A DNA stretch of 64,000 nucleotides from Polyangiaceae bacterium (GCA_025353725.1 JANXOF010000012.1:1-64000); one strand, 5' to 3'; numbered from the stretch's first letter, positions 46,821 through 56,007 are shown. Translations and numbers: made by a program. Notes: generated by a model from the letters alone, not told the origin.

Positions 46821-48097
46821 TAAAGGCTCCAATACCGAAACCGAGGCTCGACCGCTGAAGGCGTGAACAAGCTTTTCACGTCGATGAGAATCCCGCCTTC
46901 GCGAAGCGGCTCGAAGATCGTGGCGCCGAGTTCCAGGTAAGCGTCGTGGGCGACTGCGACGACCATGGCATCCAGCTCACGGACCTCGCTCCACGGCGAC
47001 AGTTCGAGCCCGTATTCGTGCGTGGTTTCGTTAGGGTTTGCCATTGGATCATGCACGATGGCTTTGATACCAAACTCTGCAAGTTCGTGAATAATGTCGG
47101 GGACTTTGCTGTTCCGGATGTCGTTGACATTCTCCTTGAACGTAAGCCCCAAGACGCCTACTCGAGCGCCCCGGACGGGGACGTCGGCGTTCACCAAGAG
47201 TTTCACCAGCCGCTGCGCGATGTGACGGCCCATGTTGTCGTTGACACGACGGCCCGCCAGAATGACTTCGGGTTGATAGCCGAGTTGCTGCGCTTTGGTG
47301 GTGAGGTAGTACGGATCGACGCCGATACAGTGACCGCCCACGAGCCCGGGCCTAAACTTGAGAAAGTTCCACTTTGTCCCAGCGGCCGCGAGGACGTCCG
47401 AAGTGCGGATCCCCATGCGGTCGAAGATGATAGACAGCTCGTTCATTAGGGCGATGTTGATATCGCGTTGGGTGTTTTCGATAACTTTTGCGGCCTCGGC
47501 AACTTTGATCGACGGGGCGCGGTGAATCCCGGCGTCGACAATGCGTCCGTAGGCTTCGGCTACGCGTTCAAGCGTCGCGCCGTCTTCACCCGAGACGACT
47601 TTGATAATCCGCTCGAGCGTGTGTTCTTTGTCCCCTGGGTTGATTCGCTCAGGTGAGTAGCCGAGCTTGAAGTCGCTCCCTTGTCGAAGGCCGGAGACCT
47701 TTGCGAGCATGGGGCCGCACACGTCTTCCGTGACGCCTGGATAGACCGTCGATTCGTAAACGATGACGTCTCCCTTTTTGAGGACTTTGCCCACGGTTTC
47801 CGAAGCTCGAATGACGGGGCGCAAATCGGGGACGTTGTTTTCGTCGACAGGCGTCGGCACCGCGACCACGTAAAACGTCGCCTTCGCGAGATCGGTAAGA
47901 TCGCTCGAGACCCTCAGCGAGCTGGCTTTTAGAACGGTTTCGGAGACTTCACCGTTGCGGTCGAAACCGCGCGCTAGCTCCTGCACTTTCGGAGCGTCGA
48001 CATCAAAACCGATGGTCCCAGGAAACTTGCGCGCAAAGGCGAGCGCCACGGGGAGGCCAACATAACCCAGGCCGAGGACGGCAATTGTTTCGCTCAT
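46820..48097 (-). CDS. Nucleotide-sugar dehydrogenase (UDP-glucose/GlcNAc/ManNAc dehydrogenase superfamily)
   Basis: A 425-aa enzyme that oxidises C6 of a UDP-sugar to a uronic acid with two NAD+. The Rossmann fold starts at IAVLGLGYVGLPVALAF, with GFDVD binding the adenosine ribose. The catalytic Cys is C257 in GGHCIGVDPYYLT, a motif of the WecC/TviB-type subgroup; SPERINPGD is also typical. The likely substrate is UDP-GlcNAc or UDP-ManNAc, by motif similarity only. It would feed a capsule, O-antigen or exopolysaccharide pathway. The CpsB-type phosphatase gene lies 79 bp upstream on the same strand. Confidence 0.92.
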   Translation of the reverse strand: MSETIAVLGLGYVGLPVALAFARKFPGTIGFDVDAPKVQELARGFDRNGEVSETVLKASSLRVSSDLTDLAKATFYVVAVPTPVDENNVPDLRPVIRASETVGKVLKKGDVIVYESTVYPGVTEDVCGPMLAKVSGLRQGSDFKLGYSPERINPGDKEHTLERIIKVVSGEDGATLERVAEAYGRIVDAGIHRAPSIKVAEAAKVIENTQRDINIALMNELSIIFDRMGIRTSDVLAAAGTKWNFLKFRPGLVGGHCIGVDPYYLTTKAQQLGYQPEVILAGRRVNDNMGRHIAQRLVKLLVNADVPVRGARVGVLGLTFKENVNDIRNSKVPDIIHELAEFGIKAIVHDPMANPNETTHEYGLELSPWSEVRELDAMVVAVAHDAYLELGATIFEPLREGGILIDVKSLFTPSAVEPRFRYWSL

Positions 48098-48176
48098 GGC
48101 AGCGCCGCTTCTACCATCCTGGCGTCCGGGTCGCCCTAAGGATTGCGAAGCGTGGCTCGCGTCACGCGCTCTCCTT

Positions 48177-48926
48177 CTACGTCATTCCGAGGATCCCGCG
48201 TGGACCCGAGCAAAGGAGGCGATTGGCTTCCGCCGCGCCGACGCGTTTCGAGAGAGCGACGATGGCTTCGGCTACGGTTTCAATGTCGTCTAGGCGGTGG
48301 GCATCGGAGCAAGCGGCTTCGTAGGCTTCCTCCTCGAGGAGCTTTTCTGCGGCCTTTTTTGCCGCTCGCCCGTATTTGCCTACAAGCGCGCAAACGTCGA
48401 GGAGTAGGCAGGCGCCGGCATCGAGCAGCGGGTCGAGGCAACGGTCGTCGCTCCAAACCGGGGCGTAGCGCTCCGGGTGGGCGAGGACGGGACGCAGCCC
48501 GGCTTTCGCAAGGTCGAAGAAACGAAGGTCGATGCGCGGCGGGAATGCTTGCGGTGGCAATTCGACGAGTACGGCGCGTCGGCGATTCGGGTGAGCTGGT
48601 GTCGTCGGGTGAAGGTAGGGGTAGGGAAGCCCTTCTCCCCGAACGAGACGCTCAAACACGACCGAATCGAAGAAGTGCTCGCTCGCGAGGTGCACCTCCG
48701 GAAGGTCTTGAACGCCCAGAAGGTTCGGCCGCATCGCTTCAAAGGCGGCTTCGAGCTCCGTCCGATCGTTGTCGAACATGCCCGGGCGCATGTGGGGAGT
48801 CGCGACGACGAGGTCAAAACCGATGCGCTTCAGTCCGCGGAGCATGGCCACGCCAGCGTCGACGGAACGTGCTCCGTCGTCGATCGTAGCAATCCAGTGG
48901 CAGTGGAGGTCGACGTAACCGCTCAC
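48177..48926 (-). CDS. PHP-type protein-tyrosine phosphatase (CpsB/YwqE family)
   Basis: A 249-aa metal-dependent phosphatase of the PHP superfamily. In Firmicutes and some proteobacteria it removes phosphate from tyrosine kinases that control capsule assembly. Visible metal-site motifs are DLHCHWIATIDDGARS, ATPHM, the LASEHF region, LAHPERY and CSDAHR. The GTG at 48926 places the first metal motif at residue 6 as in the family; a longer frame extends upstream into the MglA-like gene. It belongs with the nucleotide-sugar dehydrogenase as a capsule/exopolysaccharide control pair. No cognate tyrosine kinase (BY-kinase) is in the window. Confidence 0.88.
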   Translation of the reverse strand: MSGYVDLHCHWIATIDDGARSVDAGVAMLRGLKRIGFDLVVATPHMRPGMFDNDRTELEAAFEAMRPNLLGVQDLPEVHLASEHFFDSVVFERLVRGEGLPYPYLHPTTPAHPNRRRAVLVELPPQAFPPRIDLRFFDLAKAGLRPVLAHPERYAPVWSDDRCLDPLLDAGACLLLDVCALVGKYGRAAKKAAEKLLEEEAYEAACSDAHRLDDIETVAEAIVALSKRVGAAEANRLLCSGPRGILGMT

Positions 48927-48987
48927 AATTGCATTCTCGTTACACCCGCCGCGCACCGCCGGCAAAGGCTGGTATGCTGCCCTTCCG

Positions 48988-50118
48988 ATGGCTTCGGTGA
49001 ACCCGCATACGCGGGAACTGGTCTTCAAGCTGGTGTTCTACGGGCCCGGGCTCGGCGGCAAAACCAGTACCCTTCAGTACATCCATGCGGCGACGAAGGC
49101 TGAACATCGCGGAAAGCTGGTGTCGCTTGCGACGCCGACGGACCGCACGCTTTACTTCGACTTTCTGCCGATTCGCGTCCCCCGGGTTCGAGGAATGGCC
49201 GTGAGACTGCAGCTTTTTACCGTGCCGGGTCAGGTGTACTACGCCGCCACACGAAAGCTCGTACTCTCCGGCGCGGACGGCGTGGTGTTCGTGGCCGATT
49301 CTCAAAACGGCCGGATGGAGACCAACCAAGAAGCGCTCGACGACCTTCGCGCGAACCTTGCGCAACACAACCGAACGCTGGAGGAGCTCCCTCACACGTT
49401 CCACTGGAACAAGCGGGATCTCGGCGACCTTGTCCCTATCGACGTCCTCGAGCAACGATTCAACGCTTTCGGCGCGCCCTCTCTCGGCACCGTAGCGACG
49501 AAAGGTGAGGGTGTCTTTGAGGGGCTCGAAAGAATCAGTCGCCTCGTCCTCAAGAGTTACGAGCAAGATCCCAATGTGCGCATTGAGGCGTCGCTTGGGC
49601 CGTTAGGCACGGGTGTCGCGTCGTCTGGGACGATGGGCTTGCTTCCTGCCGAGGCCATCGCGCGTGCACTTCGTGAGATCGAGACGGTGACGGCGGAGGA
49701 CCAGGATCGTCCCGTGGAAGCGCGAGCTGCCGTGAGTGCGAGCGCGCCACCCCTGATAAGTGACCGCCCGCGCGCGAACTTTTCGATGGCGGACCTCTGG
49801 CCAGAATCAGAGCGTGAGAGCGTTCGGCAGGCGGAGGCGATGATGGCTGCAAAAGACGCCATTAACGCGATGCTTGCGTGCGACGTTCTTGTTACGCGCG
49901 TGCTGGCTTCTGCCGCAGGCTTGGTCGGCACACTCGACGCCCCTCGCGATCCGGCCGTCGTTGCCCTTTTGCTTGGGCTTGATGGCTCGCGGTACCTCCA
50001 CTTCCGAACGGCCGTGCGCGCGGCGCGCCACCGTGAACCCGTGACGATGAAAGATGCGTGTGACGGCTACACGTTCGCGCTCGAGGCCCGCCGTGCGCGC
50101 GAGGTCCTCCGTCGCTAG
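48988..50118 (+). CDS. MglA-like Ras-family GTPase with C-terminal extension
   Basis: A 376-aa protein. Residues 1-195 are closely related to MglA, the polarity GTPase of myxobacterial gliding: P-loop GPGLGGKT (19-26), ATPTDRTLYFDFLP, TVPGQ (78-82), GVVFVADSQ and NKRD (141-144). MglA itself ends near 195. Here about 180 more residues follow: a Pro/Ala/Ser-rich linker and a helical C-terminal domain (SVRQAEAMMAAKDAINAMLA, FRTAVRAARHREPVTMKDA). This longer form is a paralogue, not the motility MglA itself; an MglB-type GAP gene is not adjacent. The gene is divergent from the CpsB-like phosphatase gene. Confidence 0.88.
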   Translation: MASVNPHTRELVFKLVFYGPGLGGKTSTLQYIHAATKAEHRGKLVSLATPTDRTLYFDFLPIRVPRVRGMAVRLQLFTVPGQVYYAATRKLVLSGADGVVFVADSQNGRMETNQEALDDLRANLAQHNRTLEELPHTFHWNKRDLGDLVPIDVLEQRFNAFGAPSLGTVATKGEGVFEGLERISRLVLKSYEQDPNVRIEASLGPLGTGVASSGTMGLLPAEAIARALREIETVTAEDQDRPVEARAAVSASAPPLISDRPRANFSMADLWPESERESVRQAEAMMAAKDAINAMLACDVLVTRVLASAAGLVGTLDAPRDPAVVALLLGLDGSRYLHFRTAVRAARHREPVTMKDACDGYTFALEARRAREVLRR

Positions 50119-50157
50119 CGGTATCTGGTTGCCGTAAGTCGGTGCGGTGAGTCTCGA

Positions 50158-50177
50158 ACGAACGCGCGAGTGTTCGT
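50158..50177. promoter_or_regulatory. Small inverted repeat ACGAAC-N8-GTTCGT
   Basis: Six-base arms with an 8-nt spacer, 25 bp upstream of a larger palindrome, in the leader of the lipoprotein gene at 50376. Confidence 0.25.
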
Positions 50178-50201
50178 CGCGAGGCCCACGCGCTTAACGG
50201 G

Positions 50202-50215
50202 CGTTCTCGAGAACG
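50202..50215. promoter_or_regulatory. 14-bp perfect palindrome, candidate operator
   Basis: CGTTCTCGAGAACG is an uninterrupted 14-bp palindrome about 160 bp upstream of the next start codon. The symmetry and lack of a loop suit a dimeric repressor site rather than a terminator. Confidence 0.4.
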
Positions 50216-50375
50216 AAGGCGCGATGCGAGCAAGCCGCTCGGAACTATCGCTTCCGCGGCGGATCGCGACGTTCCTTCAGACGCCTTGAGCGCCGCACCG
50301 TACGCGTAGTTTGTGCGATCGTCACCGTTGGAATGATTACTGCTTGATGGTCTCGGAATGCAAAGGCGAAGCCCG

Positions 50376-51434
50376 ATGAAGTCCTGGGTGTCTGCTGCGT
50401 CGCTTGCGACGATGTGCGCTGTGGTCGCCTTCGGTACGGGCTGCTCGTCCGCGGCCGATGCCTCGAAGTCCGACCCGGAATTGCGACTCGAGGGTCGCTA
50501 CGACGTGAAAACCTTGAGCGCCGCTACTCCGTTCCGGTCTGTATGGTTTTCGCGAGGCGGCGAGTATCACGCTGTTCTTTCGAGCTGCCGTACGCTGTGT
50601 GAGGAAAGGGGAACTTTCAACCTTTCCCAAGGCGTACTCAAAACAACGAGCCGAGGTGGAACGGTTCGCGAGCAAAACGTTGCGCTCTCGCCCCTTGCAC
50701 CTGCCGCGGCGACCGGGACAGCTAGGGCGAGTCGCTCGATAAACGTCCGCGAACTCGCAGCGAACGATAGTTCGAAAATGAGCGCTGCCACTGCGGCATG
50801 TACGGCAGGGGACGGTACCGAGATCACCGACGACTCGGCAAAGCTTGATGCTACTGACCTATCCAAAGATGGTACGAGTGATGGGAGTTCGGGCCTTATC
50901 GTGGCGAATCCTTCCCCATTGCTAGAAGGGTGTGCGTCAAGCTTGCTTGCGGGAGGCGTGGCATCGCTTTTTGAAAGCAATGGATCGAGCTACGCGCGAT
51001 CGAGTAACAAGGACGTCGCGCAGTCGGTAGCCCAAGCGTTGATCGTGAAAGCTTTGGGAGAATGCCTCAGCGAGCTCACGGACGACTGGCGGGGGCTTCG
51101 CGCGGGCTCGACGCTCGATACCGACGGCGCGAGTCGATGCGCGGTGGTCACAAAGGAATTTTCTGCGTCGATAGCGACAGCCTTGAAAGATTTGAGCGAT
51201 ACCGCCGACGCCACTATTAAAGAGCTGCGCGACGTGGTTTCAGGAAAATCTGCGCTCCCCGACGTCACAATCCCTGCCTACTTTGGAGCGCCCGCACGAA
51301 AACTTACGCGGAAGGATTGCGAACTCTTTATCGAGTCCCTTGAAGCCATGAAAGCGGATCTGAGCAAGCCAGACGCCACGAATCAATTTGCCAACGCAAC
51401 CAAGACGTTCAACCGGCTGGCTGGAGGGTTTTGA
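50376..51434 (+). CDS. Lipoprotein of unknown function
   Basis: A 352-aa predicted lipoprotein with a signal peptide ending in the lipobox GTGC. The ATG at 50376 is chosen over an ATG 18 bp upstream because it gives the better n-region and has AAGGCG upstream. The mature protein begins with a possible beta-rich domain (LRLEGRYDVKTLSAATP, GEYHAVLSSCRTLCEERGTF) with Cys pairs. A Ser/Thr-rich middle and an alpha-helical C-terminal part follow (EFSASIATALKDLSDTADAT). No family was recognised. The gene is preceded by the palindromic elements at 50158-50215. Confidence 0.65.
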   Translation: MKSWVSAASLATMCAVVAFGTGCSSAADASKSDPELRLEGRYDVKTLSAATPFRSVWFSRGGEYHAVLSSCRTLCEERGTFNLSQGVLKTTSRGGTVREQNVALSPLAPAAATGTARASRSINVRELAANDSSKMSAATAACTAGDGTEITDDSAKLDATDLSKDGTSDGSSGLIVANPSPLLEGCASSLLAGGVASLFESNGSSYARSSNKDVAQSVAQALIVKALGECLSELTDDWRGLRAGSTLDTDGASRCAVVTKEFSASIATALKDLSDTADATIKELRDVVSGKSALPDVTIPAYFGAPARKLTRKDCELFIESLEAMKADLSKPDATNQFANATKTFNRLAGGF

Positions 51435-51470
51435 CCATCGCGTACGGCGCGATCGACGGAACCACGGCAC

Positions 51471-51854
51471 TCATTTACGTTCGATGAGCTCTATCTTGTA
51501 CCCTGTGGGGTCCTCGACAAACGCAATCACAGTGCTCCCGTGTTTCATGGGTCCGGGTTCACGCGTCACTTTGTAGCCGAGCGCCCTTACCCGTTCGCAC
51601 GCGCCGTTGATATCCGGTGTACCGACTGCGAGATGCCCGAACGCGTCGCCGATGGAGTACGCACTCGTCTCCCAATTGTGGGTGAGCTCAATGACCGTCT
51701 CGTTCGCCTCCTGGCCGTACCCAACGAAGCAAAGCGTGAACTTCCCGTCTGGGTACTGGTTTTCTCGAAGCACGCGCATGCCGAGACCGTCGCAGTAAAA
51801 CCTCTTTGACGCGTCGAGGTCGACAACTCGAAGCATGGTGTGAAGTAGGCGCAT
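51471..51854 (-). CDS. gloA: Lactoylglutathione lyase (glyoxalase I)
   Basis: A 127-aa glyoxalase I, which converts the methylglyoxal-glutathione hemithioacetal to S-lactoylglutathione. The metal ligands H5, E56, H74 and E122 fall at exactly the positions known for the nickel-type E. coli enzyme. The vicinal-oxygen-chelate fold is intact (MLRVVDLDASKRFYCDGLG, FGHLAVGTPDINGACERV, FVEDPTGYKIELIE). The gene is a stand-alone housekeeping detoxification gene between two unrelated lipoprotein genes. Confidence 0.97.
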   Translation of the reverse strand: MRLLHTMLRVVDLDASKRFYCDGLGMRVLRENQYPDGKFTLCFVGYGQEANETVIELTHNWETSAYSIGDAFGHLAVGTPDINGACERVRALGYKVTREPGPMKHGSTVIAFVEDPTGYKIELIERK

Positions 51855-51882
51855 CGCTGGAGTCTACCACGCGAACGTGGGG

Positions 51883-52971
51883 TTATCGCCTCGCGAACGC
51901 GACGATGACGCCACTCTCACGCGCTCCCGTAGCGATGTAGACCGTGGTTGCGTCGGCAACGACAGAGGTTGCCGTGGTGAAAGCTTCATCCTCAAAGAGG
52001 ACGCGGACTGCTCCACCGCTCGTGGGCACGGCGCGGACCTGGGGTTTCATAGCGTCAAAGAAGAGCACCTCGCCCCCGGCGACCTCGAAGGGCACGTCGC
52101 GCACGTCGCGCGCGAGCTCCGTCATTGGTCCTCCGTTCTTCGGTATGCGCGAGATGAAAAGAACCTTGTCGACTTCATTTTGTACATAGATGAAGGCGTC
52201 GTCGATTTGAGGGTTGGCAAAGGAGGCGCCGACGGCGAGCACGTTCTTCTCACCCTTCGCGTGGTCGGCGCGATAAACCTTTGATGGTGTTAGCACGTAA
52301 GAATAGGTTGCATCGGCGACGAGCGCGCGTGGTGCGCCATCGAACGACGCAATCCGGCTGGTGGCGGATCCGGAGGCGCGGAGCAGGGCGCCACCCGGAC
52401 CAATGGCTTCCGCGATAAACGCCTCGCCATTGGCAACGGCGACGTCCGAAAAAATGCCTCGTTCGCGCAGCGTAAGGGGTTGCCCGCCTCCCCTTAGGGG
52501 AACTTGCAGGACCGTGTCTCCCGGACTCGCGACCCAAACGACGGATTCGGGACCGACGGCTATCGCGCCCGAAACGGGAGCATGACGAGCAAGGCGTACG
52601 GGCTCACCGCCTGCTTTGGGAGCGCTAAAAAGCGCATCGTTGTCGCTGTCGCCGAAGTAGACATTTGTGGCGTCGATAGCGAGGGCTCTTGCGCTCGCGC
52701 GAACGAAGACGCGCGCTTTTTGGCCATTGGTCACCATGGGCGAGGCGCCTTCCGGAGCCTCGGGAACCAAATCCTCGGCAGTGCCAGCATCGGTTGTGGC
52801 GTGGGTCGCGCGATAGCGGGCGCCACCCTCCGTTCTCTGCCGTGTGTGAGGGTCGCCAGGAAGGTCACGAGCGCGCGACGCACCGCACGCGGTGCCGCCG
52901 ACTTCAAAGGCCGCGACAAAGAACCAAATTCTGCGAAGGATTCGCGGCGAGGAGATCGTTGCGGCCGACAT
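51883..52971 (-). CDS. Beta-propeller-like exported protein
   Basis: A 362-aa protein from the ATG at 52971, chosen because it begins a basic, hydrophobic signal sequence (RILRRIWFFVAAFEVGG) ending near GTAC, possibly a lipobox. A GTG at 53070, directly after the stop of the response-regulator gene, is an alternative that would add 33 residues. The mature part has repeated blades of the type IDATNVYFGDSDNDALFSAP, VADATYSYVLTPSKVYRAD and VADATTVYIATGA, which suggests a propeller seen widely in myxobacteria. The function is unknown. If the GTG start is used, the gene would be tightly coupled to the two-component operon. Confidence 0.7.
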   Translation of the reverse strand: MSAATISSPRILRRIWFFVAAFEVGGTACGASRARDLPGDPHTRQRTEGGARYRATHATTDAGTAEDLVPEAPEGASPMVTNGQKARVFVRASARALAIDATNVYFGDSDNDALFSAPKAGGEPVRLARHAPVSGAIAVGPESVVWVASPGDTVLQVPLRGGGQPLTLRERGIFSDVAVANGEAFIAEAIGPGGALLRASGSATSRIASFDGAPRALVADATYSYVLTPSKVYRADHAKGEKNVLAVGASFANPQIDDAFIYVQNEVDKVLFISRIPKNGGPMTELARDVRDVPFEVAGGEVLFFDAMKPQVRAVPTSGGAVRVLFEDEAFTTATSVVADATTVYIATGARESGVIVAFARR

Positions 52972-53070
52972 GCGCGGCGCGCGTCCGGCGCGTGAGAGCG
53001 CGTGCACGCTTGCGTCGCTGGGTTCACCCTGAGGCGCGCGCGGCCCCTGGTTCGCGTTTCGAGCATTCAC

Positions 53071-54507
53071 CTAGCTACGTTCCCCGCAGTCGTCCGTCGC
53101 GTCGCCGATTGCGGCCGCCACAAGGTTGTACCGAACGAGTTTTCGGTAAAGCGTGGTCCTGTCGAACCCAAGTACCTTTGCGGCTTGAGTCTTATTTTCG
53201 CCAACGGCCTCCATGACGCGTTGAATATAGCGGCGTTCGACCTCCTCCATCGTGACGAGATCGGTCGGATCCTCCGTGGCCACAACGACAAACGACGTCT
53301 TGTAGTCGCGGACCTTCGGAGGCAAGTCATCGACGCTTAGGTCTTCGAAGCGCGCAAGAGCAACGGCTCGTTCGATGCAATTCTGCAATTCGCGGACGTT
53401 CCCGGGCCAGGCGTACGCGAGAAGCCGTTCCGCCGCTGGTGTCGATAACCCCGTTACGGACTTGCCCATGGCCCCGGAGTGGCGTCGAAGGAAATGCTGC
53501 GCGAGGGCGAGCACATCGCCTCCGCGCGCCCGGAGCGGCGGAAGAGCGACTTGTACGACATTGATGCGGTAGTAGAGGTCTTCCCGGAACTGGCCGCTCT
53601 CGACGAGGGATTCGATATCTCGATGGGTCGCCGCGACAATCCGCGCGTTGAAGGGCGTCTCTCCGTTGCCTCCGACCGGCCTGACGACGCGCTCCTCGAG
53701 AGCCCGAAGAAGGCGCGCCTGCATTCCCAAAGGCATCTCCCCGACCTCGTCGAGAAAAAGCGTTCCACCATCAGCCTCAACAAACAGCCCTTTCCTGGTC
53801 GCTCGCGCGTCGGTGAAGGACCCCTTGACGTGCCCAAAAAGCTCACTCTCAAGAAGTGCTTCGGGCATTGCCGCACAATTGATGGCGACGAACGGCCCAT
53901 TTTTTCGTTTACTTTGCTCGTGCAGCGCTCGTGCGACGAGCTCTTTGCCCGTGCCACTTTCCCCCGTGACGAGCACCGTCGTCTCGGTATCGGCTACGCG
54001 TGAGGTTGTTTCGTGGACCTTTCGGATAGCAGGGCTGTCACCGAGCATGTCGGAGATTGGTTTCGCGCGTGCCACCTCCTCGCGGAGTCGTCTGACTTCA
54101 TCGCGAAGTTGACGGTTCTGCAGCGCCCGCTCGACCGCGATGACGAGCTGCTCGATGTCGAAGGGTTTCGTGAGAAAGTCGAACGCACCCGCACGAAGGA
54201 CAGCCGTCGCGGTTTCGATCGAGCCGAACGCTGTGATGACGATCACGGGCACGTCCTGGCGGCTTCGGGCAATGCGCGCTGTGAGTTCAATTCCATTCAT
54301 GCCGTGCATGTTGATGTCCGTGACGACAACATCGAAGTCCTCGCGTTCGAGTCGCTCCCAAGCGCTGTCAGCATCGTACTCTTTCGATGCGGCGTAGCCG
54401 CGGCGTAGGAGCGCCTGCTCAATGACCTTTGCCATCTCCGGCTCATCATCGACGACGAGGATGCGCTTTAAAACTTCGGATTTTGTGGCGACGGCAGAAG
54501 TCGGCAT
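53071..54507 (-). CDS. NtrC-family sigma-54-dependent response regulator
   Basis: A 478-aa response regulator. The receiver has D20 and D21, the phospho-acceptor D64 and K114 (FLTKPFD). The AAA+ domain shows Walker A GESGTGKE (182-189), a GAFTGA-loop variant GSFTDA (229-234), a Walker B with LFLDEVGEM, and RIVAATHRD. The C-terminal Fis-type HTH (EENKTQAAKVLGFDRTTLYRKL-like, seen as ENKTQAAKVLGFDRTTLY) completes an enhancer-binding protein. Its partner kinase is 9 bp upstream. By this architecture it should activate sigma-54 RNA polymerase. The loop variant has been seen in functional members of the family but may change sigma-54 contact. Confidence 0.96.
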   Translation of the reverse strand: MPTSAVATKSEVLKRILVVDDEPEMAKVIEQALLRRGYAASKEYDADSAWERLEREDFDVVVTDINMHGMNGIELTARIARSRQDVPVIVITAFGSIETATAVLRAGAFDFLTKPFDIEQLVIAVERALQNRQLRDEVRRLREEVARAKPISDMLGDSPAIRKVHETTSRVADTETTVLVTGESGTGKELVARALHEQSKRKNGPFVAINCAAMPEALLESELFGHVKGSFTDARATRKGLFVEADGGTLFLDEVGEMPLGMQARLLRALEERVVRPVGGNGETPFNARIVAATHRDIESLVESGQFREDLYYRINVVQVALPPLRARGGDVLALAQHFLRRHSGAMGKSVTGLSTPAAERLLAYAWPGNVRELQNCIERAVALARFEDLSVDDLPPKVRDYKTSFVVVATEDPTDLVTMEEVERRYIQRVMEAVGENKTQAAKVLGFDRTTLYRKLVRYNLVAAAIGDATDDCGERS

Positions 54508-54516
54508 CCGCTCACT

Positions 54517-56007
54517 CTACGTTCGACCGGACGTCGCGGCACTAAGGCCGAGGGGCAAGACAAGACGAAACGTGCTCCCGCGCCCGAGTTCGCTCGCTAC
54601 GGTCATCCAACCTTCATGGTCCTCCAGGATTCCGTGCGTCACGCTTAGACCGAGCCCTGTCCCTTCGCCGACGCCCTTCGTCGTGAAAAAAGGTTCGAAT
54701 ATCCGCTCGAGGTCGGACTCTGGAATGCCCTGGCCGTCGTCCGTGACCTCGATGACGACGCACTCGCGTTCCACGCCGGAATCCGCCTCCGTAACGGACT
54801 TCGGTGCGGCCAAAACCTTTCGCGTCGACACCCTGACCGTGCCCCCATTGGGCATCGCCTGCACGGCGTTGATCACGAGGTTGGTCACGGCTTGCTCTAT
54901 CTGCGCGCCATCGGCCTTCAGGTAGACAGGTGTGCGGTTGGGATCCAAAACGATGTCGACACGGCTCTTTTTCGCGAGTGAACTCAGGAGGCTAGCCGCG
55001 CGCTCGGCGACTTCCCGAAGATTGACTTCCGTTCGCGTGGGAACGCGTCGCCTTGCGAAGTCGAGCAATTGCCTCACGATAACGGTCAGCCGCTCTGCCT
55101 GCGTCGCGATGACGCTGCATCCCTCCGGTGCTTCACTCAGCGATACCTCCCCAGACGCAATCAGTTTTGCGCGCATGGCGATAACTGCGAGCGGTGTTCC
55201 AAGCTCATGGGCTAGGCCGGTCGCGAGCGTGCCTACGGTGCGAAGGCGGTCGGCGTGCCGCAGTTGGTCGAGCGTGCTCATGCGTTTTCGCGCCGCGTCG
55301 TCCGCGCGGAGGCCCGCGTCGCGTAGCTGGTCACACATGGCATTGAGGTCGCGGACGAGACAGGACACCTCGTTCGAACCGTGCACAGGCAACCTGTGGG
55401 AGAGGTCTCCGCGACCGATGCGGCGCGCCTGCTCGGCGACTTCGGCGAGCGGCCGCGAGACGAGCCAAGTGGTAAGTAACACCGCGAGTGCCGTGGCGAT
55501 GCCGGCGACGGCAGCGGACGCTGCGAGTTGCTCACGAATTTCGGTCCAGAAAACATGGGAGCGCGATACGAGTGGCCGTGCAAGCTCCAGAGCGGCGGGC
55601 CGCTCACCTCGTCGCAGGAGCGGCAGATACGCGTAGACTACACGGGTTCCGTCGGCTCGAACGACGACCGAGGTCCGTGTGGCCCCGCTCCGCACATCGA
55701 CAAGGCTTGCGCTGTCTACGCGGGGCGCAAAAGAGTCTTTGGCGTCGGCACCCAGCCACGTCCAGCGAACCTCGATGCGCTCGTCGCGGTCTGCGTAGCG
55801 CACGAGCGTGAGGGCCTGATCTTCGCCGCCGCGCTCCCACGTCGCGAGCACCGCGTGGCTCAGCGTGTGTCCGAGGGAGGCAAGGTCTTCGGCAACGGTC
55901 TCTTCCATCGCTTGAGCTTCGCGGGTCGCGGCAACCCAGGAGTAAGCCAGCACGGTCAGCACGCCGCAACCGAGGAAGGCGAGCGCGAATTTGGTCGCGA
56001 CTTTCAT
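54517..56007 (-). CDS. Sensor histidine kinase
   Basis: A 496-aa membrane sensor kinase, partner of the NtrC-type regulator 9 bp downstream. TM1 is near 6-26 and TM2 near 163-183, enclosing an outer sensor of about 135 residues with no recognised domain. A HAMP segment (RPLAEVAEQARRIGRGDLSH) leads to the dimerisation helix with phospho-acceptor H267 (GLAHELGTPLAVIA). The N box (NLVINAVQAMPNGG) and the G boxes (DDGQGIPESD, GEGTGLGLS) of the ATPase domain are complete. The signal is unknown. The operon is divergent from a Fis-type regulator gene with a sigma-54-like promoter, an obvious candidate target. Confidence 0.95.
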   Translation of the reverse strand: MKVATKFALAFLGCGVLTVLAYSWVAATREAQAMEETVAEDLASLGHTLSHAVLATWERGGEDQALTLVRYADRDERIEVRWTWLGADAKDSFAPRVDSASLVDVRSGATRTSVVVRADGTRVVYAYLPLLRRGERPAALELARPLVSRSHVFWTEIREQLAASAAVAGIATALAVLLTTWLVSRPLAEVAEQARRIGRGDLSHRLPVHGSNEVSCLVRDLNAMCDQLRDAGLRADDAARKRMSTLDQLRHADRLRTVGTLATGLAHELGTPLAVIAMRAKLIASGEVSLSEAPEGCSVIATQAERLTVIVRQLLDFARRRVPTRTEVNLREVAERAASLLSSLAKKSRVDIVLDPNRTPVYLKADGAQIEQAVTNLVINAVQAMPNGGTVRVSTRKVLAAPKSVTEADSGVERECVVIEVTDDGQGIPESDLERIFEPFFTTKGVGEGTGLGLSVTHGILEDHEGWMTVASELGRGSTFRLVLPLGLSAATSGRT

